Source of the DNA: JAFDVL01 sp963794955
GTDB lineage: Bacteria; Acidobacteriota; Blastocatellia; RBC074
Length of the DNA stretch: 64,000 nt
Assembly (NCBI GenBank): GCA_963794955.1
Contig: CAWCGF010000026.1
Location: forward strand, 254,682-318,681
Reading direction: 5' to 3'
Positions 63,060-64,000 of this stretch are shown here, in pieces; the first letter of the stretch is position 1, and each line of letters starts with the position of its first letter. The notes beneath the pieces were generated by a model. That model did not search any database and was not told where the DNA came from. It was given only the letters and a program-made list of their open reading frames with translations. The translations under genes and the position numbers were made by a program.

Positions 63060-63512
63060 CTATGATGCTGGCGTCAATTCAACCACTTTATTATTGAGCT
63101 TGGACAATTTCTCATCCTCCTTTGTGCCTTGCGGCAGTTTCTTTGCATGGGTGGTAACTGGCCCACGCAAGAATTCCTGCTGGGTCAGGGTCAATCCTTG
63201 GCTTATCATTACTTTCGCCTTGTCATTAAGAAACTCTCCGACTCGAACATCTACCTTGACTCGCTCCTGGAACGCGCCGTCAACGAGGTCTGAAAGGACA
63301 AACACAATGACGAAAAACGGCTTGTTGTTATCGCCGAAGGCTTTGAGCATCCCGAATTCCACCTTGCGTTTATTGTCCGGCGTAAGAAAGCCAAACTGTA
63401 GGGCAAAGGGAGTACCTCTAGTTGCCGGGGCCGCCGTTGATGAGGCGGTCGCAGCGGCTGAGACAGCAGTGTCTTTCGGTCCAGCACTCGTTTTATCCTT
63501 TTTCTCTGGCAT
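63060..63512 (-). CDS. small hypothetical protein
   Basis: A 150-residue protein with a strong ribosome-binding site (AGGAGGAG) before the ATG at 63512. Residues 1-30 are Ala/Ser/Thr-rich and flexible (SAAATASSTAAPATRG); the rest forms a mixed alpha/beta domain with KVEFGMLKAFGDNNKPFFVI and VFVLSDLVDGAFQERVKVDV. There is no signal peptide. I recognise no family. It is upstream of, and on the same strand as, the barrel gene, with a palindrome between them. Confidence 0.65.
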   Translation of the reverse strand: MPEKKDKTSAGPKDTAVSAAATASSTAAPATRGTPFALQFGFLTPDNKRKVEFGMLKAFGDNNKPFFVIVFVLSDLVDGAFQERVKVDVRVGEFLNDKAKVMISQGLTLTQQEFLRGPVTTHAKKLPQGTKEDEKLSKLNNKVVELTPAS

Positions 63513-64000
63513 ATCGTCTCCTCCTATTAATTGATTAACGGTTAAAGATCAAAACGGAATTCCGAAGGCAATCTATAACCCCAAATTGCCTTCGGGCTTC
63601 GTTTGTATTGTGAATTCAATCGTGACCTTCTGGCGAAAGTAAAGATTACAGGAATTCCCAGTACAATACGTCGCTATACAGCCGCGAGCCAAGCGTCACA
63701 CACCACGTCATTCCTCGTGAGCGCCGCCGACCTACGCGGTAGAAGTCCGTAGCTTCTAGTTAGCGCCGGAAGGCACTAACTAGAGAGAAAACTTAACGGA
63801 TTGCTATTGCCTTTCACTAATACGTGTAAAGCTAACGTCCGCACCCACCACCAAGAAATTTTTCGTGTAAATATATTAAAGCTGAATCCGACAATAATCT
63901 ATTGGACTTAGAACTTGGCAAGCTGAGCCTTGCCAAGTAGGAGTATAGGCATTGCCGCGAAGATTGCAAGCTGCCGCTTTGCAAGTTACAACGAGGTTTT
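63513..64000. other. 488-base gap with short palindromes, no gene recognised
   Basis: Hairpins seen: GAAGGCAAT (about 63569..63577) with ATTGCCTTC (about 63586..63594), ACTTGGCAAG/CTTGCCAAGT (63913..63922 and 63929..63938) and GCAAGCTGCC against GCTTTGCAAG near 63968..63988. The words TTGCAAG/TTGCCAAG are like those in other palindromes of the window. No tRNA or protein-coding frame is visible. Confidence 0.6.

Overview
The window is about 53-55% GC by eye and most resembles an acidobacterium, probably class Blastocatellia. The strongest taxonomic cue is a secreted 1082-residue protein (16627..19875) ending in the TIGR03437-type C-terminal domain that is expanded in Acidobacteria. A large set of exported S9, S41 (tricorn), M28, M49 and M61 peptidases, an Omp85-like barrel and an lptE gene fit a diderm protein-degrading bacterium. 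No rRNA, tRNA, CRISPR array, prophage or intact transposon was recognised. Several genes carry exactly one extra base (near 658, 2104, 6295, 23180, 56135 and in 56420..56475). This uniform pattern looks more like residual assembly insertions than independent gene decay.

Layout: 1..7174 holds two N-acyl-D-amino-acid deacylase-type amidohydrolases, a VapBC-like toxin-antitoxin pair, a signal-bearing M28 peptidase, an RlaP-type nucleotidyltransferase whose 3' end was replaced by an IS5-type remnant, and a Tat-exported TIM-barrel isomerase-like protein. 7175..21780 holds a palindrome cluster, an S8 protease with 17 exact copies of an octapeptide (GIAVTGAD) and C-terminal SLH motifs, a pair of MalT-like STAND regulators (the larger with a SARP/BTAD output domain), a low-complexity secreted protein, the TIGR03437 repeat protein and a peptide-binding lipoprotein.

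21840..48223 is a peptide-catabolism region. It has four S9 oligopeptidases, a tricorn homologue, a beta-lactamase-fold hydrolase, an M49-type dipeptidase, a diaminopropionate ammonia-lyase coupled to a class II aldolase, and two paralogous exported molybdenum hydroxylase pairs (2Fe-2S small subunit plus Tat-type large subunit). Within it lies a signal-bearing peroxiredoxin (33699..34295) whose peroxidatic position is an in-frame TGA followed at the right distance by a SECIS-like hairpin. I read this as a selenoprotein and it is the most interesting single observation.

48224..64000 holds a decayed gene, a radical SAM enzyme resembling tetraether/membrane-spanning lipid synthases, the housekeeping block leuS-(M61 peptidase)-lptE-(thioesterase)-holA, an inositol-3-phosphate synthase, an Omp85-like outer-membrane protein with a long helical insert, and a small unknown protein. 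Large inverted repeats of unrelated sequence but similar architecture punctuate many intergenic gaps across the whole window.
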